This document shows, in pieces, positions 33,961 to 47,171 of a stretch of 64,000 nt of DNA; position 1 is the first letter of the stretch, and each line of letters begins with the position of its first letter. The DNA comes from Gymnothorax reevesii. Taxonomy: Eukaryota > Chordata > Actinopteri > Anguilliformes > Muraenidae. The position numbers were made by a program, and so were the translations under genes. The stretch lies in assembly GCA_029721435.1 (NCBI GenBank), contig CM056580.1, positions 21,894,367 to 21,958,366 of the forward strand, given 5' to 3'. The notes under the pieces are model-generated. The model was not told where the DNA came from. It saw only the letters and a list, made by a program, of their open reading frames with translations, and did not search any database.

Positions 33961-35857
33961 CTTGGAGGTAGTAATGATAAAGTACTAATGACAAGCATCA
34001 AATCATAACTATAATCATAAATTTTGGTGTGGAAAGTAGCAGGTGAATGAGGCAGACGGAACTGATGCCTGCAGTGCGATATACAGTTGCTCCCAGTCAG
34101 CATTTCACTTGGCAACGATTTCAACCCATATGTTGAAGTGAAAAAGCAGAGCAGGAGTCTGCTAATTCAGACTAACTGTTTCAGGATACTACAAGAATGT
34201 TCCTTCTGGCTTAAATTGCACAATAAAAAACAGATGGAAAATGAGAGGCGAAGACTTGAAACATAAAGCAGCTATTATGGCAGCATGGCGGTGGATTATG
34301 GAAACTGTTTCTCAGCATCAACAGCTGAGGCATATTAGATAAAGTGTGCTTTTTAAAAGTACTCTTCCATGGCAAAAAAATGTCATACCTTATCTTCCTC
34401 CTGTGCTTATATTATAATCGCTATAAACATATATCATCATGAAATTACCTTTTTATTGAGCTGACAGTTCCAATATTACCCAATAAATATTTGAGGTTTA
34501 AGTGCAGTGTCGTCAAGTAAGCTCAGCAGTCGCAGTGTAGTTTCCTTGTGCCAGGGCAAATACTGATACGCAATGGTGAATGGTGGAAATTGACAGTAGC
34601 AGCGCTAGAAAATGTTGGCAAGAAAATATTACTCAATTCTGTTTCTTAAAGTACACTGGAGATGATATATTCCATCCAGAATTAATTTCGCTGTGCTTCC
34701 AGACTCTGATTTAGTTCTTATATGTGCCATCCCATTTGCCAAAGAGTCCTGTTAAACTGACTCTATGAAACTGACAATGAATGCGGATAACACAGCCCTT
34801 AAAAGAGAGATTTAAAACCATCTGATGGAGGGTATGAATAAATAATCGAGTGGATAAGTGGATTGAAATCCTTGAGTTGATACTCAATGTCTTCTTCTGG
34901 GAGATGGAGGGTCTGAAGTGAAAATGTTACATTTTAGAAGCTCTGCTGATAAGGAGACCAAAGGGGGAGATGAGTTGGCACAAGGGTTAAAAATTCAGGC
35001 GCAAAGAAATAAGAAACTTCAATTCTGTTAAATTGTTGCTCTTTTAAAGGGCAAATGATGTTTGACTATATGTGTTATATGTAGCATTCGTTCAGAGTAA
35101 CTCACACAGCTTGCAGTCTTCATGAAAACATTAGTCCACATGCAGCTAAATCTGAGCACCATGCCCAACCATGACAGTTCCCAACCTAGAAATCAAAAAG
35201 CTAAGAGCTCTGAGAAAGAGATAATGTAAAAGATTATGTTACTAAAAAAAAAAAATAAAAAATCGTGACTGCATGAATTTGCTTTAACAAGTATATGGGT
35301 TGATTTAAAAAAAAAAAAAAAAAAAAATATACCAGAAAACATTTATTAATTTATTTGCTCATATATTTAGATGTTAGAGGGGGGCCATATGTCCTATTTA
35401 AAGGTATACTAAGTAGGATTTGTGTAAGGCCACACCTCCAGCCGTCCAGCTCACCAGTCTACTGAACCCCACCGATCTCGCTTCAGTCATGATCCAATTT
35501 TCACCAACACCTGTTTCTCATTTCCACTGAGGGGTAGCAGTGTGCATTCAAGACTGAGCTTCCCTCAGTCTCTTTGTGAAGTCTATGTAATCTAATGCCT
35601 GTTTGACATCGTAGTCTTGTAAAGGCTTTTTCTTCGAATTCCTGAACTTATACTGAAACCAAGAAACTGCTGCTTATTTTTTTTACCAGCATAGATATTT
35701 AAGGAACCGTTTCCGATTTTGCTTCCCATTTGTAATACAATGTTACTGTAGCGTAGACCAGACTTTGCATTACTCATAGTACTCTTATTTAGTTCCTTGT
35801 CGTTTCTACATTTGTGCCTCCTGCCATGCAGTTGGTTATTGAATACAACCAAATCCA
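33961..35857. other. Unannotated intergenic sequence
   Basis: There are A-rich runs near 35245 and 35310. The phrase ttaaaggtatactaagtagg at 35398 recalls a common fish repeat start, but no partner end was found. Confidence 0.35.
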
Positions 35858-36138
35858 TCCCAGGTAAAAAAAATACTATACTTGAATTATACTTTTACAG
35901 ACTGTATTAAGTATGGTGTATGTTTTTTTCGCCCCCTTTATGTGTACTTAAGTGTGTTCAAGTAGTCATTGAATACTACTTGTGTACTACTTCAGTACAC
36001 TTAAAGTGTACACTTTCTAAAAGTATATATTAAATATATTACTTTTTGTGCTTAATTTGCCAAAGTATATTTGTAACAACTTTTGTTGCAACAAATATAC
36101 TTTTAATATAATTAAGTGTAATACTTTTTCACCTGGGA
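35858..36138. mobile_element. MITE with TCCCAGGT inverted ends
   Basis: The outer ends TCCCAGGT and ACCTGGGA are followed by aaaatact and aatactttt. The interior is made of many agtayactt/aagtgta motifs in both orientations, including tacttcagtacacttaaagtg. Length is 281 bp. The flanks (atccat against atcctt) give only a weak target-duplication signal. Confidence 0.65.
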
Positions 36139-36455
36139 TCCTTGCACCTGAGTCCAGTCCTCAACTTCCTGTTCTCCATGCATCTGCACGAAGTACAAAA
36201 CGGCACAATTTGTCTAATGCTGTATGTAAATACAACATTCAAAGTTGGCCCCTCCATTGCAGCTCAACCACACCAGACGCACTCACCCCCTGATCATAAA
36301 GCGATGTCTCAAGCTAGAGACGCACCAACATTTCATAGCTACTGCAAATGAAATTTCTACTACTAAGCTCAAAATTACTCTGTATTGTGGCTCTAGACCA
36401 GTGCAATAGATAACTATGCTCCTATCACAATTCTACAACATTATAAAAAAAATAA

Positions 36456-37054
36456 CAACTTCCATTAGTCCTGACTTGTTCGCAATCATCTTTCCTAATG
36501 AGCTATGCATTCACTCCGAAAACACTTCTTTCTATCAGGTGTAGCTAGTTCTCCTCGTGAAAGATTGAAATCATTTGTTTGGAAGCGCTTTTTCTTTTTG
36601 CCTTTCAATCAGCCGTACTCAAAATTGTGATCAGGTGTTTCTCATCTTCGTCTTTGATTTAATTCCAACAATATAAGCGATCGTGAAGAGCATGTTTGAT
36701 CCCCTGATGTGCCAAAAAAATGCAGCGCGGAAGATCCATAGCACTTTCGTAAAGCGTGCAACTACGAGTAAATTATTTTTCTGAATTGTGTTTAGCCTAT
36801 TATTTTGTCACACTTGGATCACACTAAGAAAAACGCCCAGTCTATAATTGCCAATAGTGCATTGTTATAATTGTAAAACATTTTAATTAAAGCAAATGAT
36901 TGAGGAGCAATAATTGTTCAACCGCGTCCAAATGAATGATTGTCATCTTACCTTCACGAGGAGAACTAGCAACACCAGATAGTGTGGATTGTTTTCGGAG
37001 TGAATTGTTCAGTAGGAAAGATGATTGCGAAGAAGTCAGGACTAAAAGAAGTTG
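36456..37054. mobile_element. Inverted-repeat element, 0.6 kb
   Basis: Arms of roughly 100-140 bp (36456-36560 and 36950-37054) are inverted and start caacttcc/caacttctt, then agtcctgac. They share tcgcaatcatctttcct, cactccgaaaac and ctagttctcctcgtgaa. No coding region is present, and the superfamily is unassigned. Confidence 0.7.
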
Positions 37055-37059
37055 CAAAG

Positions 37060-40000
37060 TGCTTAGCCACTGATTGGTATTGAGGTTTGATAAAGTATTG
37101 ATACTTTTGCAAACAAAATAAGCTCACAGCTGGCACTTACCTTCCCAAGAGAAAACAGTCCGACCTCACTTCGCTCTTCATCCCCATCCTGTCTTTTAGT
37201 AGTCGCCAGCAGATGGTAGCCAAGTTAGCTAGCAACAGATTTACTGTTGTTTTGAAACAAGCTTTGTCCGCTTGTCATTTTACCTCACTAGATTACCCTT
37301 TTTCTGAGCTCTGTCAGCCATTTTCGCAGCCTCAGTTGGGAAACTGGGTTGCCACTTGCCAAACTATGACAGAGTTCTGCCCTCACACTGTGCGTAGTTA
37401 TATGCTGGGGGCTTTCCACCTACTTACTTGGAATACATCATCCATTTCCGTTCACAAAGAAACTTCAGGTGTAATGAATGACATTTTTGCACTACATTCA
37501 CAATCGTGCCTTTCATAGAAGGGGTATGAGATAAGGTGCATAAATTTCTTTTCTCTAGACTTACTATTAATTCTAGAGCAAAATATACCTCTGGTGGTGC
37601 TCATGAATATTATTCACATTTTTCTTTCATTTGGATTCTCTAAAATGAATTAAATCGTCAAATAGGATGGAACTTACTTGTTATTTGCAAGACAGGTTAC
37701 ACTCACATGACCACCTAATGGTAATATCCATATGCAAAATGGTGCTTGTGATATCTGCTGGTTATCTTTGCTTGGCCGAGGTGTTCGGAATGACACCCGC
37801 TGCCCAAAGTTTGATGCTGACAAACTTCCTGCGCTATGTGCAATAGGAAAATTCAGGCAGATGGCAGCGTCTCTGGAGATAAAGACACCGTCACGCACTT
37901 TTAATGTGTTATAATTGATGCTTGAGAGGAATTATTTTTGTATGTGTCAACTTTTTTTTTTCAGAAATCCCACACAGTATCCAGTGCCTTGTAAAGTGAG
38001 TTCAAGAGAAGTATTCTTTCAGGTACCTCAGAATTTCTTGCCAGAGCCCTGCATTCAGTCCTGCAGCCTCCCTATAATGATGTTCAAAAAAATGAAAAAG
38101 TGACCAAAACTGCCAAGACAACAGAAGTTAATGAACAATCAATGATCTATCAATAAATACGACAGATTCTCCCCTTGTATAAGTCCCTGGCAGGCTTAGA
38201 AAAGAATTATATCACAGAAGAGTTGCCATAGGGAAATGCCAGTCTTAAAAAAGAATGTGTTTAATGCTATTGATTTATAACAAATGCATCTTCAGAAGGA
38301 AATGAAAAAAGCTCATAGTGTGGTCCTGGGATGCTGGTGGCCCTAAGTGACCAGATGAGTGTTCATGGCAGTGATCGGACTGCATTGGAGGCATGCAGGG
38401 TGTTTAGCTCGGTGGGGTGTTTGCTAAGGGTTTTAAAAATCATATACTTGTTTACATGCTGTTCCGATATATCCTGGATACTTCATGGTACTCTATATAT
38501 TAGTAGCGATAGAGTGTACTAGCCAGTATATGACAATAACGGACAATAACAATTTCCTGTACCACAGTCACATGACCACCAAGACATCTCAGTCGCCTAG
38601 ATATCAGTGGAACAATACCATTAATATAAAAGTGTAAAATAACACATTTCATTTGCCGCATCACAAATATAAATAATTTTTTGTTATTTATTGTAACACT
38701 TGTTGCAGATGTGCTCAAAAGAGACACCTGTTACTATCTTCTCAGCAATGAGACCTGACAGTTAGATGACTTGTGTCAATACTAAAAATGTCTGGCATGG
38801 CAGACATCAGGATGTATTACAGTTCAATAATATGTCAAATGATCATGAATTTGACACAAAAACAAAGCAATAAACACAACTTGTTACTCAAGAAAACAAA
38901 AAAACAAAAAAAAAAAACTGCTAAAGTTAATTAACTTACCTTGTTCCAAAACAGGGTTTTCGTTTTCAGGTAAAAATGCACAAAAAATGGCATATCCTCG
39001 TGTCTTTTATTTATTCATTTATTTATTTATTTTTGCTGTGCTGGTACGTGTTGTGTGCTATATGTGCTGAAGCATTTAGGCATATCAGATTGTATGACCA
39101 CAAATATTGCATGTAACTTTCATCAATTGTTCCACTCATGCTGTTCTTCCCATATGCTATTTATGATTTTTCTTAAATATGTGCATGATTGTATCGATAG
39201 ATGGAAAATAATAAAATTTTTTAGTTGAAATAAGTTTTTGGTGTGTGATTTTATGTTCAGTGTCAAGCAGACACTTGGCGTCAGAGGCCTCCCATGAGGC
39301 ATCGGCATGGAAAATTTGCATAACATGGAAACGGAGCAATATTTTTAATTGCAATTAAATCCTTTATATTCTAAAATGATTGATTTCTTTACAAAAAAAA
39401 ATCACAAAGTCATGATAGAATGAATTAAAAATTGGCATGTAAGGCCAAGGAAATTGTTGATATGACTGGAAACGGAAGGGCATTTGGATCACTTGGATGA
39501 CAGATGTCCACGACGTTCTGTGATAAATGTCTCCGGCACTCCTCCTCGGTTTAGTTTTGAACACGAACTAAAAATGTGTGTCTGCCTCCACGCAATTATT
39601 CTATACTCAGCCAATCTCTGCAAATGCAGTCCAGAGTACACATTCCACACACCATAAAGGACTGATCTAAACTGAATGGGTAGAACAAATAAAATCACGC
39701 AAACAATTTTTGAGTCTCACATGTCACAAATGACTTGTTGCTCTCAATATTATTCAAGCATAGCCTATTGTAAACCTGAAGGGGGGTGAAGTTGCATGTG
39801 AGAAATAGCACACAGGCTCAACAGTTAAGCTACATTATTGTCAATGCCAAATGTAGCTTGCCTGCCAGTAAAAATGATAGAACAAATAAACAGAATACAA
39901 TGATGATATAATACACTGTATTCATTCTATTTCCTTTAAATACGGACAGGTTATTCTGTTTGTCAGCACCCCCTGGTGAAATTGAATAGGTAAATTCAGT

Positions 40001-40112
40001 AAGGGCTCAACTCGACCCATTTTCAAAATTCAGGTTTTGCATACTTTGTGTTCTTTATGAGATAAGGTTTTTGATTGTGTGCAAGAAGGGTCCTACTCCT
40101 ATAAATAAATGT
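37060..40112. other. Unannotated intergenic sequence
   Basis: No transposon ends or coding features were recognised. There are A-rich runs near 38895 and a TTTA/TTCA tract at about 39008-39032. Confidence 0.4.
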
Positions 40113-40116
40113 GGTC

Positions 40117-40597
40117 TGTTATGGCCCCAATTTCTTATTACAATCTACAACACAACAGCTACAGCAAGGGATGACAGACACAGTTTTAAAAACTGAAACA
40201 CATTTAATTTTTAAACAAATACAAAGACTAATAATAACTAACTAAATGACCAAGATTGATTATAAAAAACAGAAATATTTACTGTCCTTTTCGTGGGGCG
40301 GCTTGGTGATGTCCTGGGTGAGAAAAATCCACAAAAGAAACTGAACAGGTCTTGAACAGAAATGACAGGTCTGGTCACACGTATCCTTCTTCTTGCAATT
40401 TCTCCTACTCCTTTACTGTCTCAATTCTTTTCCTTATATACTCTTTTGCAGACCCCACCCACATTTAGACCTCTTTTTTTTTTAATTATCTGAGACTTGC
40501 CCCAGACATGTCCAGGACATGTCTAAACATGACTCCAGTCTGAGCTTAACAAAAAAAAGGTAAATACTGCCATCTAGTGGCCTATATTCACATTACA
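40117..40597 (-). repeat. 3' LTR of copy B
   Basis: 481 bp, TGTTATGG...CATTACA on the plus strand. The purine-rich tract of the minus strand (complement of cctccattccaaaaggga, 40598-40615) abuts it as expected for plus-strand priming. Confidence 0.92.
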
Positions 40598-40735
40598 CCT
40601 CCATTCCAAAAGGGAAAAATTTTGACTCATAAAGGCAAAATTTTTCTTTTAAAACAAAATGGTTAAGTGAACACTTGTCTATACATACATACCATACAAT
40701 ATTCAAATAAACACAGGATATATATATATACATAT

Positions 40736-42550
40736 TCAAACATGGGATAAGCAATCAGCAATTACATTGTCTGTACCCTTCACATGCTTAATTTCCAAGT
40801 TAAACTCCTGTAAAATCAAACTCCAATTCAACAATCTCCGATTCTTGTTTTTCATCTTACTCAAAAACATTAACGGATTGTGGTCAGTGTACACAATTGG
40901 CTTTTGCCCTGTACAAACATAAACATCAAAGTGCTGTAAAGAAAGAACCAGAGCCAACAGCTCCTTCTCTATTGTGGAATAGTTCCTTTGGTGGCGATTG
41001 AACATCCTGGAGAAGTATGCCACGGGATGCTCAATGTCATCAGAGTCACTTCTCTGTAGGAGCACAGATCCACAAGCTTGGTCGCTAGCATCGACCGCGA
41101 TGGAGAACAGTTTGTTGAAGTCAGGAGATTTGAGCACGGGGAAGTGACACAGCAGAGACTTCAGGTGATCGAAGGCTCTCTGGCATGCATCATCCCAGGT
41201 GAATTTTACGCCTTTCTTCAGTTGGTTAGTTAGACTGAGAGCAATCTCAGCAAAGTTCTTGCAGAACTTGCGGTAGTACTCGATCATTCCAAGGAAGCGG
41301 CGCAAAGCTTTTTTGTTGTCAGGAACTGGAAAGTCCATGATGGACTTTAGCATTTATGGGTGCCACCTTACCCTGGCCTATGACGTAGCCAAGATAGGTG
41401 ACAGTAGCACAACCAAAGTCACTCTTGCTCAGGTTAACAGTCAGGTTAGCCTGGGTCAGGCGCTGGAACAACGTCTCTACATCTTTTAGATGTTCTTCCC
41501 AGGAGTCACTCCATGTGATCAGGTCATCGATGTACGCACCCGTGTGTGGCAATTCGGCGATTGTAGACTGTATCATCCTTTGGAACGTGGCTGGGGCATT
41601 TTTCATGCCAAAGGGTAGGACTTCATACTGGTACAATCCAGATGGTGTGGCAAAAGCAGAGATGCTCTTGGCCCTCTCAGTTAAAGGCACACACCAATAA
41701 CCCTTCAATAAATCAATCTTGGTCAGAAACTTTGCTTGCCCTACACTATCAATACAATCATCAATCCTAGGTATTGGAAACACATCAGTTCTAGTTACAG
41801 CATTGACTTTGCGATAATCTGTACAGAATCTAGTACTTCCATCAGGTTTTGGAACTAGCACACAGGGTGAACTCCAATCGGAGTTGGAGGGTCTGATAAT
41901 ATCATGTTTTAACATGTACTCAACCTCTTTCTCAGCAATCTTTCTCTTTTCAGGATTCATCCGGTATGGATGCTGTTTTATTGGTTTGGCATCACCAACA
42001 TCTACATCATGAGAGGCTAAAGTAACTCTCTTTGGAACATCAGGAAACAAATCCTCATATTTCTTGATCAACCTTTCAAACTGATCTCTCTGTGAGGGTT
42101 CTAAGTGCTGGAGTTTTACATCAAGATTTTGCAACACTTCAGTGTTTGACAATTTACATGAAAGAACTTCAGCTTTAAGTCTTGGTTCATCATCTTGAAA
42201 CTCCCCCTCATCTTCACACGTTTCGACCATTGGAGAATCTGAAGTGACAGCTGCAACCCTAGCATTTCTGTCATGATAAGGCTTCAGCATGTTAATATGA
42301 CACAATTGTTTTGGTTTTCTCCTATCTGGAGTCTTCACAATGTAATTGAGATCATTGAGTTTTGTCAGAATTTCATAAGGACCATGAAATCAAGCCTGCA
42401 ATGGATTGGACTGCAAGGGAAACAACACAAGGACCTTGTCTCCTGGTTTAAACTCACGGCTTCTAGCCTTATGATCATACCAAGTTTTCATTTTTCCCTG
42501 ACTTGATTTCAAGTTCTCTTTGGCTAGGTCACAAGCAGCACGCAATCTGT
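40736..42550 (-). pseudogene. pol: Copy B integrase tail, reverse transcriptase and RNase H
   Basis: It continues the polyprotein after a 1-nt deletion near 42553. An AGA to TGA change at 42390-42392 stops the frame in the integrase tail. From 42338 the frame is open through the HINMLKPY motif, the RT fingers and palm (CTDYRKVNAV, LLKGYW, LPFGM) and the YIDD catalytic site near 41520. A 5-bp deletion near 41349 (five bases present in copy A) shifts the frame before RNase H. RNase H then reads openly to 40736 with VDASDQACG and YTDHNP. All catalytic motifs seen in copy A are conserved here. Confidence 0.9.
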
Positions 42551-45541
42551 CCTGAAGTTGCTAACATAGTCTAACAGACTGATGTGCGGCTCTTCCTCTT
42601 GCCATTGTTCACTTAATAATAGCAAAGGTCCTCTCACTTCATGACCAAACACTAGCTCAAATGGACTGAATGCAGTAGACTCCTGCACTGTTTCTCTAGC
42701 TGCAAACAACAGCAAATGAACACCTTCATCCCAGTCTTTCTCATGGTCATAACAATAAGTCCTCATCATTGTCTTGAGAGTGGAATGAAACCGCTCTAAG
42801 GCACCCTGACTTTCTGGATGATAGGCACTAGAAAGAATCTGCTTTGCACCTAGTTCATACACAACCTGCTGAAACAATCCTGAAGTGAAATTGCTACCTT
42901 GGTCTGACTGAATTTCCCTGGGAAGGCCAAACAACGTGGAGAACTTTATCAAAGCCTTTGAGATTGCAATTGCCTTGATGTTACGTAGAGGTATGGCTTC
43001 GGGGAATCTGGTAGATGCACACATGATTGTCAACAAGTACTGATTTCCAGATCTAGTCTTGGGTAATGGACTAACGTAATCAACAATGACCTTAGAGAAT
43101 GGCTCCCCAAATGCTGGGATAGGCTGCAATGGAGCTACAGGTGGGTCTAACTGGTGTTTTCCAACTACCTGACAAGTGTGACCGGTTTTGCAAAAGTTGG
43201 AAACGTCTTTCCGAAGCCCAGGCCAAAAGAAGTGTTTCATGATCTTATCAACAGTCTTGTTAACACCAAGATGACCTCCTAAAGGTAAACTATGAGCCAT
43301 TGTTAAGATCTCATTCCTGTAGACCTTCAGAACAACAATTTGCCTGACCACTGCCCAATCTGCATTGGCAGGGATATCAGGAGGGCGCCACTTCCGCATC
43401 AACACACCATCCTTGAGATAATACCCAACTGGAACTGCATCTATTTCTTTATCAGAAAGGGCTCTCCTCTTTAGTACACAAATTTCAGGATCATTAGTTT
43501 GCTCCTCAATCAACCGCTTTCTGGACAGAGACAAGTCTCCAGACACATCAGAATCACCAGACCCATCCGGCTGGCTGAATAGAGAACTGATAAAAGTATC
43601 TGATAAGTCTTCAAACGGAGAAACCATAATAGGCCAATCAGAGTCATGAGGCAAACCACCTGAGTCCTGACTATTCAATGTGCTGGGCGGCACCACAACA
43701 TCTTCTTTAGGCTTCTTGGCCATAGCACGAGTCACTGCGCAAGAAGGATACAGAGATGGGTCCTCATCCCCATCTTCAGTGCTCGGCTGTGAAGTAAGAT
43801 GTACAGGGGGAACTACTTTGCCCCCAGCCAGGTCATTGCCTAGCAACAGAGAAACACCCTTTATAGGTAGACTTGACATAAGTCCCACCTTTACCTGTCC
43901 TGTAACTAAATCTGACTTCAAGAATATAGAGCGCAGGGGTACAGATACAGTCCTCCCTTCAATACCTTGTACAAGTATGAAATCCCCTGAAGCGGTCTCA
44001 TCACGTAACTCCAAGGAGTCCATCAACAAAAGTGACTGAGAAGCTCCGGTATCCCTTAGGATATATATGGGGACAGGAGTAGTATGCTCATTCAGAGCCA
44101 CAAATCCCTCTGACAACAATGGAAGAAATTCCTCCCTCACGAAGTCAGCTGTATCAGGCTTTTTAGCCCCACAAGAAGCAGGCAATTTAGCAGATTGGTT
44201 ATCTACTACAGGGGTTTCTAACCTTGTTTTCACAAAGGCGTTTGGTTTGGTATCCTTTTCTTTTTCTTTCTTAGCTTTAAGGAACCAACAGTTAGTTGTA
44301 ACATGACCAGATTTCTTGCAATAACTGCAAACTAGACCACTTTTGTCACTGTCAGCTTTCACACTTTGATCAGACCTGTGACTGGATTTCTGAGCACCAT
44401 CACCAGATTTGTCTTTGTCTTTGGGTGAGGAATCTTGGGTATCACCGTAACCCTTTTTCTGAAATTGGGACCATTTATTGTTACTGCTAGACTGAAATTT
44501 GGACTTATGAGTGAGAACATATTCATCTGCAAATTTGGCAGCTGATTGCAAATTCAGTGCTTGCTTCTCATTAAGGTAGGTCTTAACATCATCTTTAACA
44601 CATTTCTTGAATTCTTCAACTAACACCATCTCTTTTAGTGAGTTGAAATCATCCTTGACCTCCATAGAAGTACACCAGCGCTCAAAGCAAACCTGCTTTT
44701 CATTAGCAAATTCAACATAAGTCTGATTTTCAGATTTCTTCAGACCTCTGAATTTCTGTCGGTAAGCCTCTGGAACCAACTCATAAGCTCTCAAAATAAC
44801 CTTTTTGACAACCTCATAATCCGAGGAATCATCTGCAGACAAAGCCGAATAGGCTTGTTGAGCTTTACCCTTGAGGACAGTTTGCAACATTAGAGGCCAG
44901 TGTTCCTTTGGCCACTGGCAACTCTTTGCTACCTTTTCAAAACACTAGAAATAGTTGTCAACATCCTTTTCCAAAAATGGAGGCACCAGTTTTACCTCCT
45001 GACTGGCACAAAATTTATTTTTAGTTTCAATTTTAATTTTTAGTTGCTCCATTTGGAGTCTTTCTTCTCTATCGAATTTCTCTAATTCAAAATCTCTCTG
45101 TCTTGCAAATTTTTCTAACTCAAATTCTCTTTGTTTTTCTTTTTCCTCCCTTTCTATTTTCTCTTCTCTTGCTAATTTTTCTAACTCAAACTGCCTTTGT
45201 TTTTCTCTTTCTTCCCTCTGAAATTCTCTTTGCTTTTCTTTTTCCTCCCTTTCTTTTTCTCTTGCCTCCCTTTCTTTTCCTCTTTCCTCCCTTTCAATCT
45301 CTAGCATTTTTAATTTAAGTTCAATTTCTTTATTTGGATTTTCCACTGGAAACTGTTCCAGATCTCTGGGTGCAAACACATTTTCATCAATGTAATATTC
45401 AACTATCTCTCGAGCCAGTCTTGCTTTTCGCATGGCTGGTTTCACCTCTGTCAGCTCTAAATGTCTCCAAATTTCTAGCAGTTCTGTCTTTTTAGAAGAC
45501 TTCAAAACCCCTGCGGTTGGTGATGCCAAGAAATCATCCAT
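42524..45541 (-). pseudogene. gag-pol: Copy B gag-protease-integrase
   Basis: The start is the ATG at 45539-45541 (MDDFLASP). One reading frame runs from gag through the CCHC knuckle and the DTGA protease into integrase, with a single nonsense change (CAG to TAG, 44945-44947) in the SCAN-like region. That frame continuity means gag and pol were not separated by a programmed frameshift in this family. The coiled coil (about 45300-45050) has many REEKEKQREF-like repeats. In the integrase zinc finger, the first Cys of the CHTC pair is Gly (TGHTC near 43190), which would weaken zinc binding. The frame leaves register at about 42553, downstream of the catalytic Glu. Confidence 0.9.
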
Positions 45542-45632
45542 TGCTGTTGTCAATATATATGTATTCAATTAAAAAAACCAATTTTACAATTTGAAATGTT
45601 AGATTTTCAATAAATTACTCACAAAATGGTCT

Positions 45633-45653
45633 ATCCCGGACCTTGAGCTCCCA
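45633..45653 (-). other. Degenerate primer binding site (copy B)
   Basis: The position equals that of the copy A tRNA-Pro site, but the middle is altered, with three extra bases and substitutions. Only the outer TGGG and GTCCGGGAT parts match tRNA-Pro. It probably decayed after insertion. Confidence 0.7.
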
Positions 45654-45656
45654 ATT

Positions 45657-46128
45657 TGTTATGGCCCCAATTTCTTATTACAATCTACAACACAACAGCA
45701 ACAGCAAGGGATGACAGACACAGTTTTAAAAACTTAAACACATTTAATTTTTAAACAAAGACAAAGACTAATAATAACTAACTAAATGACCAAGATTGAT
45801 TATAAAAAAACAGAAATTTTTACAGTCCTTTTCGTGGGGCGGCTTGGTGATGTCCTGGGTGCGAAAAATCCACAAAAGAAACTTAACAGGTCTTGAACAG
45901 AATGGCAGGTCTGGTCATCTTCTTGCAATTTCTCCTCCTACTTTACTGTCTCAATTCTTTTTCTTATATACTTTTTTGCAGACCCCACCCACATTTAGAC
46001 CTCTTTTTTTTTAAATTTTCTGAGACTTGCCCCAGACATGTCCAGGACATGTCTAAACATGACTCCAGTCTGAGCTTAACAAAAAAAAAGGTAAATACTG
46101 CCATCTAGTGGCCTATATTCACATTACA
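45657..46128 (-). repeat. 5' LTR of copy B
   Basis: 472 bp, colinear with 40117-40597 apart from small indels, including loss of a short block near cacacgtatcc. It is followed by the ggtc duplication. Confidence 0.92.
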
Positions 46129-46132
46129 GGTC

Positions 46133-46985
46133 ATTCTTAAAGCATTTTAACTTGTTGAGTTCAAGACAGGCCCTGCTCTAAGAGTCCAGCGCCTGTTGCA
46201 GGAAATTCAGCTTCGGCTGATAAGTGGCAGCAGTAGTGATCCATGTCCCCTTTCAGCAGATATCAAAAATTACATGAGGCCTCTGAAACTATGTTGTCAC
46301 AAGTCAAAACCAGGTTCTGCCTTGTAAAGCAGATGTCAGGGTGATTATTCATCCACTGCAACCACTCTACAATGAGCAGTTTGGTGTCAAGACTGCCAAA
46401 GTTTGAGATGTCAAGACACTTGCCACACATCTTTCACCAGAACCTCAGACTTTCATCGATAAGGTAGTGGCCATGGATAATAGAAGTGGGACTGAGGAGT
46501 TAGATTTTGAGGATCAGATGTGTTGAAACAGTAAATAGGCTCACTTCGGATGTATTTAATCACTTCCAATGCAAAGAAGTGAATTCATTCCTCGGTATGC
46601 ATTTCATGCTAAGGTTAAAATGGAAGAATGTGAAGAAAGGCTTCTCTCGGAAAGTAAAAGTTGTTACCGCCAGACATAAAAGGATGACCACCCCCCGTGC
46701 ATGATGAGATATTATATCTCAGCATAAGCATGCTGATGACGTAAGGAAGTTTCAAAATAGGTCCTTTAGACTGTTCACTTCATGTTGAGTTTTTGAAATA
46801 AATGATTTGGAAGAAACAAGACATGTTTTACAGTCATGTGCAGGTGATGATTATACACTTAATAAAATGAGGATAAATCGGAAACCAAGCACTATTCAAG
46901 TATTTATTTCATGTAATATTTAATTGTATCCAGGAAAATAAGTAAAGAGATAACAATATATGGTAAAAACAGAAAAAGTGTGCGA
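46133..46985. other. Unassigned sequence right of copy B
   Basis: A translated run on the plus strand near 46180-46300 (QRLLQEIQLRLISGSSSDP) looks protein-like but is soon broken by stops, and no family was recognised. It may be an old transposon remnant. Confidence 0.3.
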
Positions 46986-47171
46986 AAATGTCAATATCTA
47001 GTGTGGCCGCCCTTTGCTTTGATCACAGAATTTAATCTTTCAGGCATTGTTTTCACATATTTACTTTTATTTCCTCACTCGCATTCAATATGGTTGGAAT
47101 TTAATTCAAGAGAGATCCTTTCAATGTTACCACAGATCTGCTCAGCTGGATAAAGGTCTGGTTAAGGTTAA

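Larger units (their letters stand above)
40117..46128 (-). mobile_element. Gmr1-like Ty3/gypsy LTR retrotransposon, copy B
   Basis: This 6012-bp element has both LTRs complete (40117-40597 and 45657-46128) and a 4-bp target duplication ggtc (40113-40116, 46129-46132). It lies on the minus strand, the same as copy A, and is nearly colinear with it. It keeps the polypurine tract and the full Arg/Glu-rich gag coiled coil that copy A lost, so it is the better template for the family's structure. It carries its own set of nonsense and frameshift lesions. Confidence 0.94.

Noticed and set aside
35245..35330. Long A runs as poly(A) tails of processed genes
   Set aside because: No coding sequence or target duplication lies next to them.
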